From NCBI GenBank assembly GCA_964036155.1, contig OZ038423.1, forward strand, positions 29,341,249-29,405,248: DNA of 64,000 bases, written 5' to 3'. The translations under genes and the position numbers were made by a program. This DNA comes from Diploscapter coronatus. Taxonomy: Eukaryota; Nematoda; Chromadorea; Rhabditida; Rhabditidae. Positions 53,234 to 64,000 of the stretch are shown here, in pieces; the stretch's first letter is position 1, and every line of letters begins with the position of its first letter. Under the pieces are notes generated by a model. It was not told the DNA's origin. It saw only the letters and a program-made list of their open reading frames with translations, and ran no database searches.

Positions 53234-53948
53234 CTTTGAAAGAGAAACTAGAAATACCCAGTCGGTCTGAATAGGATCAAATAAATTTGAACAAGAAATA
53301 TGAATTTCAGATATTTCAGCGTTCCAAAACGCATACCCTTCAGATAAAAATCATGAAAATAATGCCCTTTATCACAATTCATATATCAGTAAATAAATAA
53401 ATTATCAACAGTTCAAATTATTACAGCAATTTCAAGAGGTGAGAATAAGTAGAAAACTGCATGAAATTAGAAAAATGCCTCCAAATAAAATAAAATTAAA
53501 AAAAAATACCCACAAATAAATAATGATGATTGAGATACAGAACCCTTATGAACATTTCCGAGTAAAAGGGACAATTTCGATGGTTCGATTTCAGAAGATA
53601 TGCCCATTTCAGAAACGAAATCATCGATGTGTTTCATTGCAAAATCACAGAAATTGAAAGTCCTACGTTTTCGCAAGAGAAATTTTGTTTGAGAATTATC
53701 GTATGCTCACAAAAAATTTAAAGAAAATTAAATTCAAGGATGGAGTAACAGGGTCTATAGTTTTTTGGTAAGAAACAGACGAGGAAAGACTCCATAAATT
53801 TTACACTCCTTGATATTTTTGTGAGTTCACAAGATATGGCAGAATTTTACGAATCAGTTATTGTTGAAAAGAATCTTCGAAAGTATCAGAATAATCACAG
53901 CTAGTTCATTTTCAACTCATCTTATAAGCGAGTCATTCTACCTCCCTT
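53234..53948. other. Gap between NDUFA5 and the RUFY gene
   Basis: About 0.7 kb of AT-rich DNA separates two genes of the same orientation. It must hold the RUFY 3' untranslated region and the NDUFA5 promoter or trans-splice outron. No gene or strong signal recognised. Confidence 0.5.
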
Positions 53949-56900
53949 TCAATGCGCCTGTTCATCGACCGATCTTTTCCTTGCCGTGTTTGCTCCCTGT
54001 CGATTCTTCAGGAGACTGAAGCAAGTGTCGCAGACTCGAGCTGGCTTGGGATTGGAAGGCAGTTTCACTCGGCCTTCGCTGCACGTCGCACAGAAGATTG
54101 AGCCACAGTATCTGAAACAAGACAATGTTTTTCAGTAGAATCGAATTTTCAAGGAAAAGGATGATTCTGATCATTTGCTAAAACTGTTCAAATAGTTAAA
54201 AGTAATCATTTCTAGGCGAATCTTTTGGATAGTAGAATCTATAAGGGGGATGGTATAAAGTGAAAGGCTTATGAATCAGAATTTTATTTCGTTTTGCTCG
54301 AGAATGAGTAAAAAAATTTGCTAGCAATATGAATTTGTTGGAACTATAAAAAATGAAGAATAAAATTGACAAACCTGCAATGGTGTTTTCTCCTGCTGAC
54401 AGTGAACTTTTCCTGACACGCCCTGCAGTCGTGCACATTCGCGTCCTCTTCCCACTTCGCGTCTGTCAGAGGCAGCACTTCTTCTGCCAATTCCAACATT
54501 CGCATTTTCGATCTCAAAATTCTGTTAGTTCAACATTTTCAGAAAGAAAAAATTATGGAAATCATATTTGTGAAAAATATAGTGAGAAATTTCAACTCAA
54601 GTTTCGATTTCTTGTAGTGATTATTTCAGGTTATGAGTACTTTCTTCACGAGAAATGGAAAGAAAGGAGGACAAAAAGTTAGCATTTAGTAGGAAAGTAC
54701 TCATATCATATTTGGGGCGAATTGCACTCGATCGTTGGAGAAAAATATTCGCAGTTTTTATACCATTTTTCCCGAAATAAAAATCTCTCACTCGCTAAGT
54801 TGTCCCCCGACTTCCTGTAGAGCCCTCTCCGCATCGACAGCTCGTCTCTCTGCTATTTCCAATTGCGACTTCAGATCGGCTATTTCCACTTTCAGAAAGG
54901 GCACTTCCTTGACGAGGCCTTCCATCGACTCCATTTGTCGCTTGTAATTCGTGCTTTCTTCGGTTACCTGGGAAGTGATCACTGAGGGCGCGCTCATACT
55001 TTTGACGTCATGTCAGTACCAAGATGAAGGAATAGCATGAAAAGGGAGAGGGAGAAAAGATAGTGTCGACACGAGTGTCAAAATTTCTTGACATCGAACG
55101 GTTTTGATGTTCAATTTCTCGCCCTTTTGCCATTTTTCAAAAGGCATTGTGTATTTGTCTGCTCTGTTCTCTCATTTATGTCCGCTATCTTTTGGCATTT
55201 GACATTGACACGATGTCAAAAGTATGAACGCACCCTGAAGCTTCTTTGAAAATTTTGAACATTTTTGGGGTTGGAGATTTTATCGAAAGAGATTACGAAG
55301 AGATCATAATATTTCGATAAAAAATCACCTATAACCAAAATTCCTGTCAAATATTATGCAATTTGTCTGGAATCAAAATTACCCTGTGTAAAATTCTGGC
55401 GATCGTTCGATTTCAGAAAGAAAGAAATTTCTGGAAACAATACAATATAGTTACCTTAGCCAATTCCTGCTGTTTCTGCTCCAAATCGACCAGCATCTGA
55501 GCGTACTGCTCGTATTTCTTGTGCAGTTCTTCACGAACCGTGTTTTCCTGCTGCTTATTACTGTTCAGCTTTGTCATCGCTTCTTCATTTTTGCTCGTTA
55601 GGGAATTTAGGTTCTCGTTTAATTTGGACTTTTCCTGAAAAAAATGAACCTATATTCTGTCAAGAAAAAAATCGCTATGTTTACAGAAGAATGTAAAAAT
55701 CTACAACGTCTCTTCTTTCAAATGTTATTGTCATATCAAAAAGTCAAAATGAGCTAAGTCCTGTTTTTTTCAAAATCACTCACCTGGCTATGTATTTCTT
55801 TCTGCCAAAGAAAGTCCTTCTCCAATTTCTGAACCTGGTCCTCAGCCAGTCGCAGCTTGTCATACAAGTCTGCATTCAGTTTCTTCGTATCCATCAATTG
55901 TTGTTGAGTTAGACGAATTGTGTCTTCACGTTCAACTATCTGAGTTTTTTTTTCATTTTTCTAGCAAGATTCTACGTCTAACGAAATGCACATAAAGATG
56001 TTATTCTTATCAATTTTCTGGTTTGATAAAATTTGAACCAAAAACTTGTAATTTAATCTACCTGTGCCAATAGTCGTTCCCTTTCATCGCTGAAATCGTT
56101 CTTCAAAGACGGAGAAGTTGAATGTCTCGGTGAATCAACTGCATCTTCCAAACCTCGGAATGAGACCATCTAAAATACTTGAATTGTTGAACTTTCTAGA
56201 AAACTTGTATACTTCCTGCTCGAAAATGATCGACCCAGATTTAGCATCGCTATCAACAGAATTGAATCGTTTGTTCAGATTGTCCAAATTTGATCTATAA
56301 ATAAAAATTTTTTATAAGAGTTGAGCATTAGAAGTGGATAAAATTCAGAAAGAGGGTGTTTTTCTGAGTTGTGAATGCAATTCGAAAATATCTTCAACCT
56401 TGAATTCCAATTAGCCACTGCTAAATAGAAAAAAAAACTCACTGAAGCTGTCGATTCCGTTCTTCCAAGTACAGATTCTGTTCCTTCAGAGCCTTTCTCT
56501 CCTTCTCGAATGCACTCGTCGGTTGAGAGATTTCAGGCTTTGATTCCTCGGTTGAAATTGTGGGAAGACGAATGTACAGAGACAAATCAACGCTCAAGGG
56601 TTGCTCCTGAACTTGAATAATTTGAACAAATCCGATTTTTCTGAAAAAATATAGAAAGAAGATTGATGAATTTTAGAAGGTTATAAAACCGTCCGATTTT
56701 TCTACTTTAAACTTTAAATTTTAAAAAATCAAGAGAATAAAAATCCAACCTGTAGATGCTCGTACTCAAGTGACAATTCGCAATCGACAACGTTCAGTCC
56801 GAGCAAAGCACCGGTTAATTGAACTGCATCTTCTTGTCTCAATAAAGCCCAGGGCTCGTAAAAGTCGCTAGAAAATAAAAGAAATGCTGTGATAAAAACG

Positions 56901-57926
56901 AAGATTTCACTCACCTAGTCAAGCTAGAATTTGTGATAACCGTGAAGAAGTCGAACAATTTCTTCTGCATTATGGTTAGCCGTAAAAATGCTCTGATTTT
57001 TGTGATTGGGGATCTAAAAAGAAAAAATAAGTCAAATTTAGGAAAGTATGCTACAGAAGAGATTCGATTTGATCGATGCAATTGACCGTCTCTTGCATGG
57101 CATTGTCAGTCTTGCTGATTCGTACCAAAGCCAGCCACATTTCTGCATCTGGACTGCGAAGGGGAAGCAGGGATTTCGATGCTGAAGTTATAAGTTTTGA
57201 AGATTAAGGCAAAATAGATTATGGTTAATTTTCTATTTCAATCATACGACTATTTGAAACAAAAAAGCGAATTCGTAAATAGGAATCTGAATAAGCTTTG
57301 AGATTTTGAGTTGTGTCTTACGAGTAAATCCGGAGATTGAAATTTTCGACTTTTGTAAAAGCGGTAAACAATTTCCATTCATTTTGAACTTGATTTGTCA
57401 ATAATAGCTTTGAAAGAAACTCTTCAAAAGTGCCTACTTTTGTTCCTAAATCCATGCCACAGGATCTTCTCGAGCATCATGAGCAAGTCGGACAATTGCT
57501 GCGTTTCGCCTTCGACTGTTGGCGAGTAGGGCACCATGTACGTCTCGAGGAATGAGCGCAGCACCAAACGAGATATCGTCAGCAGATTGGAGCGCTCGTT
57601 TTCTGAAATAGGTAATTTGAAAATTGGTTCGAATGGGGTTTGGAATGATGATTTGCGAGCAGGATGAATAAAATACACTACTCCAAACTCGCAGACTTCA
57701 AGAAGAACGGAGAGTTTGCTTCTAAGTTTGGCAAATTTGTCCATGATTTGGAGATGGAAAATTAGTTTTCTACACGCCTAATTCCATCATGGAACTTGTC
57801 TTCTAATTGAAAAATGAACAATAAAATAGAGAAACATGATGTACCTCTATGAATCTTCTCTGCTCTGCTCAGGCGTTGTGGCTCATTCAGCGCAGCTATC
57901 AGACCCGTTGCCGAAAATATACTCAT
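53949..57926 (-). CDS. RUFY: RUN and FYVE domain protein (RUFY family), 585 aa
   Basis: RUFY proteins are endosomal adaptors that bind PI3P through FYVE and small GTPases or motors through RUN. Exons: 57926-57845, 57602-57438, 57181-57055, 57013-56915, 56867-56750, 56606-56443, 56294-56213, 56169-56062, 55939-55784, 55634-55455, 54967-54792, 54512-54375 and 54111-53949, all in phase. The RUN domain spans about 28-210 ([55 protein letters not shown]). A coiled coil covers about 230-490. The FYVE domain is intact: W506xxD509, RRKHHCR (526-532), RVC (557-559), and zinc ligands Cys515, 518, 531, 534, 539, 542, 559 and 562. The order and the [14 protein letters not shown] wording point to RUFY1/2 rather than EEA1. 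The ATG directly follows a TTTCAG splice site. Introns of 41, 43 and 47 nt occur. Confidence 0.94.
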
Positions 57927-60900
57927 CTGAAATTCAAAGTATTACTTCTCTGGAAGAAGGTAATTAAATAAACGTGAAAATCCGATAACGTCGCGACAAA
58001 ATTGACACTTGCTTTTCAGCAAACAACGAAAGAATATGGAATGGACGATGTAGACGCAGTGCAATCAGACTATTTATTCATTGCATGATGAAAAAGTTTC
58101 ATTTTTTCTCGAAATAGCCATAATTTTCAGATTTATTTTTTGTGATAACTAATGCATTGACTCACCAGTACCTATCGATAAAAACCAGTATCAAATTTCA
58201 ATTCACTTTTTCCTCGACCTATTAATAAAGCTGAAACTTCGTTAATCATACTGACTTGTAGGACTTTTTCGATGGAGAGTACATAAGTGAAGATCAGCAA
58301 TCTAGTCTCTCTAGCTAGACTAATTTCGAATTTTATATCCACCGTTTGCGAGCAATTTAGAGTTTTATGTTTAGCGATCCGGGCATTGGTTTACTCAAAT
58401 CTTTCCCATCATATCTATGATGCGAATTGTAATAGTTAGTTGAAAACCGAGAATAATTGCAAGATGTTAGAACTGTATCGTTATCCTATGAAGATCAACT
58501 TTTGGTCCTCTGGATTTCTCGAAGTATCGCATATTTTACTAAAATCTCAAAGATTATTTTCGAGGTGTGAAATTCGAAATTCGATATTTTGAAAGACATG
58601 CTTTGCTTTCGTAAATCTCCTAAAGATCCCTAATTTTTAGGTGTGATTTCCGTAAAAATGCCCCAGATTTGCTTGTGTTTCGTATTCCATTTATCTTCTT
58701 CCTCTCCTGTTGTGTTTTCAGTGTCAGCCTGTGGATGAGCGAGATTTCGTAAGGGGCCGCTCCACAATCTCAGTTCTTAGTTTTTTCCTCTTTTCATCCT
58801 TCGCTTTTCGTTTCGAGTGAAGTATTTCATTTTGTGTTTTTTCTTATTTGTAATTTTCCCTGTTCGGGGCTGTCATCATTTGCACAACAACGATGATGCA
58901 AACCAGGCGACAAGTTAGTCAGATGATTGATCTTATGAGATCAAACAGTATGAAATTTGGAAATTTTGTTACTTGATTGCATGAACACTATTGAAACTGA
59001 ATACAGGTTTCGTTTTAACTTTGGATTTTAAAATTCAATATCGATTATCCCGGTTTACATAAATTTTCTCTCGTTTCATCATGACTTGAAGAGATAACAT
59101 TCTATCTGAGAAAACGGCACATTTCGAAATTTCTCTTTTGCATCATTTTATCTTCGCCATATTTTTCTAAATTTCAATAAGGGTGTTAAAGTTAAGGTTC
59201 AGTGAAACAAATGATAGTAAAAATTAAAAATTTCTCATGCCATTCAACCTAGACCAGAAGAATTTTGTATTTCCATGAGAACTAAAGAGTAAAAAATTCT
59301 CATTTGGTTTTCTGGTCAGGTTGAACATTTCGGAGATCAATTCTTCTGAAAATCGAATGTCTAAATTGATAATGCAAGGACTAATTCTGACTTGGGTTTT
59401 TTCAACCTTCACGGACACAATAAATTTCAACTTATTGATTCAGAGCCAGAAGTGAATGGGGTTTTGAACTAAAAACTTTCCAAATCGGAACTAAAATGAA
59501 GGTATAGCTTGTTCTCTCTGGTCGAAATCATAGCTTCATGGACTTCAAACTTCCAAATGTTCGATTCAAATTCCATACATTTCATATAGGCATTTTAACA
59601 ATAGAAATTACTGAGACTAAATCGCTGCCATTCTCAACGTTACCAGTCGATACGCAACCTCTAATCAGTAGTTCAGAATTCCAATTGCGTCTCACTATCT
59701 TACTACATGAGATGTGTGAACTGTCGTATCTCGGCTATTTTTTCTTGTAGCGACACCATCCCTGCCACCATTTTATTTTTGTTTTTGCAGTCTGAGAAAG
59801 TACATTTTACACTTTGTAATTTAATCATGGCATGTCATTCAGAGACTTGGGCATCGGCAATCACGTACCTTCCTCCATCCTTCCTCTCCTCATCCCTTCT
59901 TCTCCTCCATGTTTCGTTCTTTCGGTCTATTGGCTTGTCTTCTCCTGTCGCAGTCTCGTGAGTGCACGCACGCGCATTGCGTCGCTGCTTCGCGTCCGCA
60001 CATATCGCTTCGCGCCGCACCGCTTGCCTCTTCTCCTCTTTTCTGCCTCGCCTGCCTGGGTCTGGTCGGGCCCGGCCCGGGTCTTTTTCCCTTCCTTTTC
60101 CCCTTCCCTTCCCTTTGCCTGCCCCTTTTTCCCTTCCTTTCTTCTCTTTCCGTCTTTTTATTTCCACTTTCTCTCGTCGATTTCAGCAAGTCTGCCTATC
60201 TCGTTTCACACGTTCTCTTTTCGATTGTTGCATTCTCTGTGGATGCCAAGCAATGCCCCATCGACACTCGTCTCTCGGCACAGAGGCAGACAGCCACAGC
60301 GGCATCACATGACGACCACACGACCCTTTTCCCTCAGCCCTCCCCCCGTTTTCAGTCATGTCGTCTTCTCGTAGAGTCACACATTCAGTCGAGATGTGTT
60401 GCATTCAGCCTGAACTCTAGCTACTATCCATTCCATTACACGTGATCAGTGAGTGCTCTGTTCTCTCTAGCCATCACGAGCCAATCTTATTCGCCTTTCC
60501 TTCTTCCCGTATCTGGCCGTGTCATTCCTTTTCTTTAGAACCGACTGCATTAGAGTCACTTGATATAAGCTTGAAGGGCTGTATGTTTTTGTACACGCGC
60601 ATAAGCATATATGCCGTGGTCGGGCATAATTGACTCTCTCTCTCTCTCTCATCCTGCATATGATCTTATGGTATTTCTTAAATTGAATTGGAAACATAGC
60701 TTGGCTTCTTCAGATCCAAGAACTTCCATATCAGGTTCTGTGTACAGAATTTCTAAAATCGTAGATCTAGAGATTGGGTTCAGGTTGGTCCTTTCACTTC
60801 TCTGCCTAGTGGCTGCCTTTCCGTCCCCTGCTTTCCCTCCTTCTACTCTCTCCTCCTTCTATCCGCTCGCTCGTCCGCACCCGCAACGCGCATCTCTCAT

Positions 60901-63530
60901 TCTCTCGCTTGCCTGTCGTCTGTGTATTTCCCTCTTCCCCACTCTCATTCTGTCTATTTTCCATCTAAACGAACACACAGCACCACCCGTAGAAATCGAT
61001 GAATCGATGCGAATTGCAAAAGCCTGATGCCTAATGCATTCAATAATGTCAATGAGATTATTGCCTCCTATCTTCCCAAGGAATCTCACGTCTCCATCTA
61101 AGCTTGCATCATTCTGACGCAATTATAGTTGAAGTTTCGATGAAAGTCAATAAACCTTTCACGATTACTTCCAATTGCTTCCTCGAGTTGATTCAATTCA
61201 ATCGATACTTTCATCTAACTTTTCGTTCTTTCCGTTGAAACTTCGACCTTTCTCCTTCTTCCCTTCACTCTTCACTTCGCTTTAGGCGCTGCTGTTTTGT
61301 TTACCAAGCAGACAGCTGAAAATTGAGAATCGCGATTGTGAATGCGAAATTTGCGTTGTTCTGACAATCAGAGACCCAGAGACCGAAACCGAAAAATGCG
61401 AGGTCTTATCATTTCTCTCATTACTATGCCCATCAACACGTCTACCTGTCTATCTGTCTACTTTCTTATTATCATGTGTCAGTTGACCGAATCCGTAACT
61501 TTCCAAACTCAATTAGTTCCACGAATCTGCAAGCACTTGATCCATTCATCAATCCATCCCACTATCAGGTTCTGCTATTAATCTCCACTCCTCTTTGTGT
61601 CCTCTTTCCATTCTCCTCTACAAGTCTACCAAGGTTCATGCGGGTTTTAGTTCGCATTGTCTGTCTATTCTCCTCTATCGCAGGGTTGGTTTCTCTCGTT
61701 TCAACTCACTCTCTCACATGCCTCGTGCTGCTATTTGTATTTTTCGTCTCCATTCGTCTGATTCCCTCTTTGCACTCCTTGTGATTATCTTTGTGTCGAA
61801 CTCTGTGCGTCTAGGCATCAGCTGATGTGTCAGAGACGCAGCGTAGGAAAGGAGAGCCGTTTAGAGGGGTTGGGAAGTAGGGAAAAGGGGAAGGCAATAG
61901 ACGAGGAGAAGACAGCGCAGCAAGCGGGGAAACGGCGGACTGGCTGAGGCAGAGGCAGCTGAAAGCACAGGGTGAATTCATGTGCAGTGCAGAGAAAATG
62001 AAGAGGAATGGGGAAAAACAGGGCGAATGGCTCGCTCTCTGCGTGGTTCAGTTGCTTGTTGATGTCTTTCCTCAACTCGCCTAATGTTCCTCTATTCAAT
62101 GATCGCATCCCGTCATTTATCGAATTTGTTGTAGTAAATAAGCCCCGTTGCACTCTTACAAATACACGAAAGAACGAGAGAGAGATAGAGAACGCGCGGC
62201 ACGCAACGCGGATGTGCATCGCCACACTAGCCCTTCCCCTCTGGTGTTCCATAAAAAGTCCATTAGACTCACCAGGCGAGAGATTAGTATATTAGGATGG
62301 AGACTGTAAACCTAGGCATCTGAAACTGGATAATAGCATTTACGACAATTATGCCGAGAGAGAGAGATAGGTTTCCTCAGTTCTTTCGATTACAGGAACG
62401 CTATCCTTTGTTTCATAAGGTGTCATTGGAATTAGGCAAACTCTCTCACAGACCTGTGCCGAACGTCTCAATTAGCCTTCGTCCGCTTCTCATTAGATTA
62501 TTCTATTCTGCTCTAAATAGATGTTCTCATGTTCCGTTTTCATGCCTGGGAATCTCAATCCCCCTCCTCTCATTTTGCTTTCCTAGCCTTTAGCAGATCG
62601 GTCAACAAGTAGCAGCGAGATTAGATAGCGATGCTACGATGCATCGGTCTCGGCCTCCTTCCATACACTACCCCTGCCTCTTCCTTTTCAAGTTAATCAC
62701 TGAGCGTGTATGTGTATCCCCGCTCCTCCATCAACTCTCGATTTCGTCTGACTTCGAACTTTCAATCGAAACAACACTATCAATGATACGGACACTCATT
62801 TCCCTTTCAATCAATCAAAACAGTGATATTCCTTGCTGCCTAAATATCACCCATCTCATTCATCTACAGTCCTTACATTCTCTGCATATCTGCATCACTA
62901 CAGCAATATCTCAATAGCTTATCAAATCTGTCTCCTTTCCTCTACTCGCCTTTCAGCTTTCCACCATTTCTAATCGCCTGCTGCTTTTATTAGTCAGGCC
63001 TCAGTCCGTTGGACTGTTTCTCTTCGCCTTCACAGTTCCCATCTCTCCTCGCTCTCTTTCAATCGTTTTATTGCGATGTCTCGTTTCGCATTTCGTGTGT
63101 TTCGCCGTTTCATAAAACCCATACATACTGTGTGGGAATTTGAAAATTTCGTTGAACGCGTCTATTCTATATGGATATTGTTGCCACGAAACAAATAGGG
63201 TTTTTAGCTATCACGAAACAATGTTATGAGGCCATCAGACTCCATTTCGTACAACAATATCTGTCAGTTCGTTCGTCAATTATCTTCCACTCATTTCAGC
63301 AACCTCAGCCCTACTACTGCCAATCGGCACAAATCACCAATCGCCTCCCAGTTCTCTTGCCTTCCTCAACAAATCCCCAGCGACCTCGGAGCCCGTTCTC
63401 TATCATATCGGATCAACGGGGCGGTCTCCTTATCAGTCACTTTCCCGATAGCCCTTGAACTGCCAGTCTCGACGACTGTCATAAGATCCTTGGACAGTCC
63501 TACAGACTCTTCAACAAAAACAACTGCAAA
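57927..63530. other. Divergent intergenic region between RUFY and UBE2H
   Basis: No gene recognised. The plus strand is strikingly C/T-rich at 59860-60560, 60780-60960, 61540-61800 and 62640-63090, and holds a short CT microsatellite at 60632-60650. Overlapping frames of up to 180 codons in these tracts are Ser/Leu/Phe/Pro-rich and appear in several frames at once, the mark of composition rather than coding. Promoters and 5' exons of both flanking genes should lie here. TTTCAG at 63294-63299 may be the last 5'-leader splice site of UBE2H. Confidence 0.45.
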
Positions 63531-63583
63531 ATGTCGTCTCCCAACTCAGGCAAGCGACGAATGGACACTGATCTCATCAAGCT
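63531..63583 (+). CDS. UBE2H: Ubiquitin-conjugating enzyme E2 H, first coding exon only
   Basis: The exon reads MSSPNSGKRRMDTDLIKL with the last codon interrupted by a GTAAGT donor at 63584. This closely matches the conserved start of UBE2H (the E2 related to yeast Ubc8), which carries ubiquitin on a catalytic Cys and works with the GID/CTLH ligase. The catalytic core is beyond the window; 63584-64000 is intron with no further exon seen. The call rests on 17 residues, but this start is distinctive. Confidence 0.83.
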
Positions 63584-64000
63584 GTAAGTCCTCCATAATT
63601 ATCAACTATTCGCAAGCTATTTTCAAAGGAAACACCCAATGAGAGCAACTTTCACTTGTTTACTTGAATGAGAAACGCAGCTGCGGGGAAATTTCTCGAT
63701 AGGGAAACAGCACGAGAGCTTATAAGCGCAAATTCAACAGATTCTGCAAACTTGCACACCTAAGACAAACTCGTGCCTTCTTGCAAAGCTGTTGAAACCT
63801 CCCTCTTTTTTAGAGATCGACGATAGGATATTAGATAAATCTCACACACACTCAAATCTTCGGCTAATCTCAATCTAACCGGACTCAAAATTTCCGCTAA
63901 TGTGGCTCTGAGATTTTCGAAATCCGCTTAGCTAGATTACTCGCGAATTCACGAGTCAGTTACTGCACCATTACAGTAGTCCGATATGAGACTAATTTCC

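Noticed and set aside
59832..60374. 180-codon plus-strand ORF, with overlapping long ORFs in two other frames
   Set aside because: The tract is C/T-rich and opens all plus-strand frames at once; the translations are low-complexity Ser/Pro/Leu/Phe with no domain and no splice context.

Overview
This is eukaryotic nuclear DNA: AT-rich, with genes split by GT-AG introns. The animal is probably an ecdysozoan and best fits a nematode (inference). The evidence is the TTTCAG-type 3' splice sites with little polypyrimidine tract, introns as short as 41-48 nt beside introns of several kb, a nuclear receptor whose zinc-finger style ([20 protein letters not shown]) recalls nematode receptors, and start codons lying directly behind 3' splice sites, as expected for spliced-leader trans-splicing. 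I cannot name the species.

Layout, left to right. 1-3.3 kb: an initiator-like tRNA-Met gene that appears to carry an intron (+), a four-exon gene for a tiny secreted Tyr/Lys-rich protein (-), and an ordinary initiator tRNA-Met (-). 3.3-7.9 kb: mostly non-coding, but with a TATA-box promoter at 7.02 kb followed by an ATG-free leader and a 36-codon ORF with a signal-like start. 8.0-12.1 kb: choline kinase (+, 11 coding exons). 14.2-41.5 kb: one large nuclear hormone receptor gene (-, 18 coding exons, 710 residues, about 27 kb), including a 12-nt microexon that supplies a zinc-binding cysteine. Its introns hold a mariner-like element and several inverted-repeat elements. 47.0-48.7 kb: a four-membrane-segment protein resembling the LAPTM lysosomal family (-, 6 exons, one with a GC donor). 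50.4-53.2 kb: NDUFA5, a complex I subunit (-, 4 exons), with two tandem intron-containing tRNA-Ser(CGA) genes in its second intron on the opposite strand. 53.9-57.9 kb: a RUN + coiled-coil + FYVE protein of the RUFY family (-, 13 exons). 57.9-63.5 kb: a long pyrimidine-rich divergent intergenic region. 63.5 kb to the end: first coding exon of the ubiquitin-conjugating enzyme UBE2H (+).

The genes are unrelated housekeeping and regulatory loci rather than a pathway: phosphatidylcholine synthesis, respiratory complex I, endosome/lysosome traffic (RUFY-like and LAPTM-like), ubiquitin transfer and transcriptional control. The most unusual content is the microexon, the split tRNA genes of uncommon isotypes, the 41-43 nt introns, and the strand-specific pyrimidine tracts upstream of several start exons. 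All splice models were built by hand from reading frames and splice signals; single-base boundaries may be off by one.
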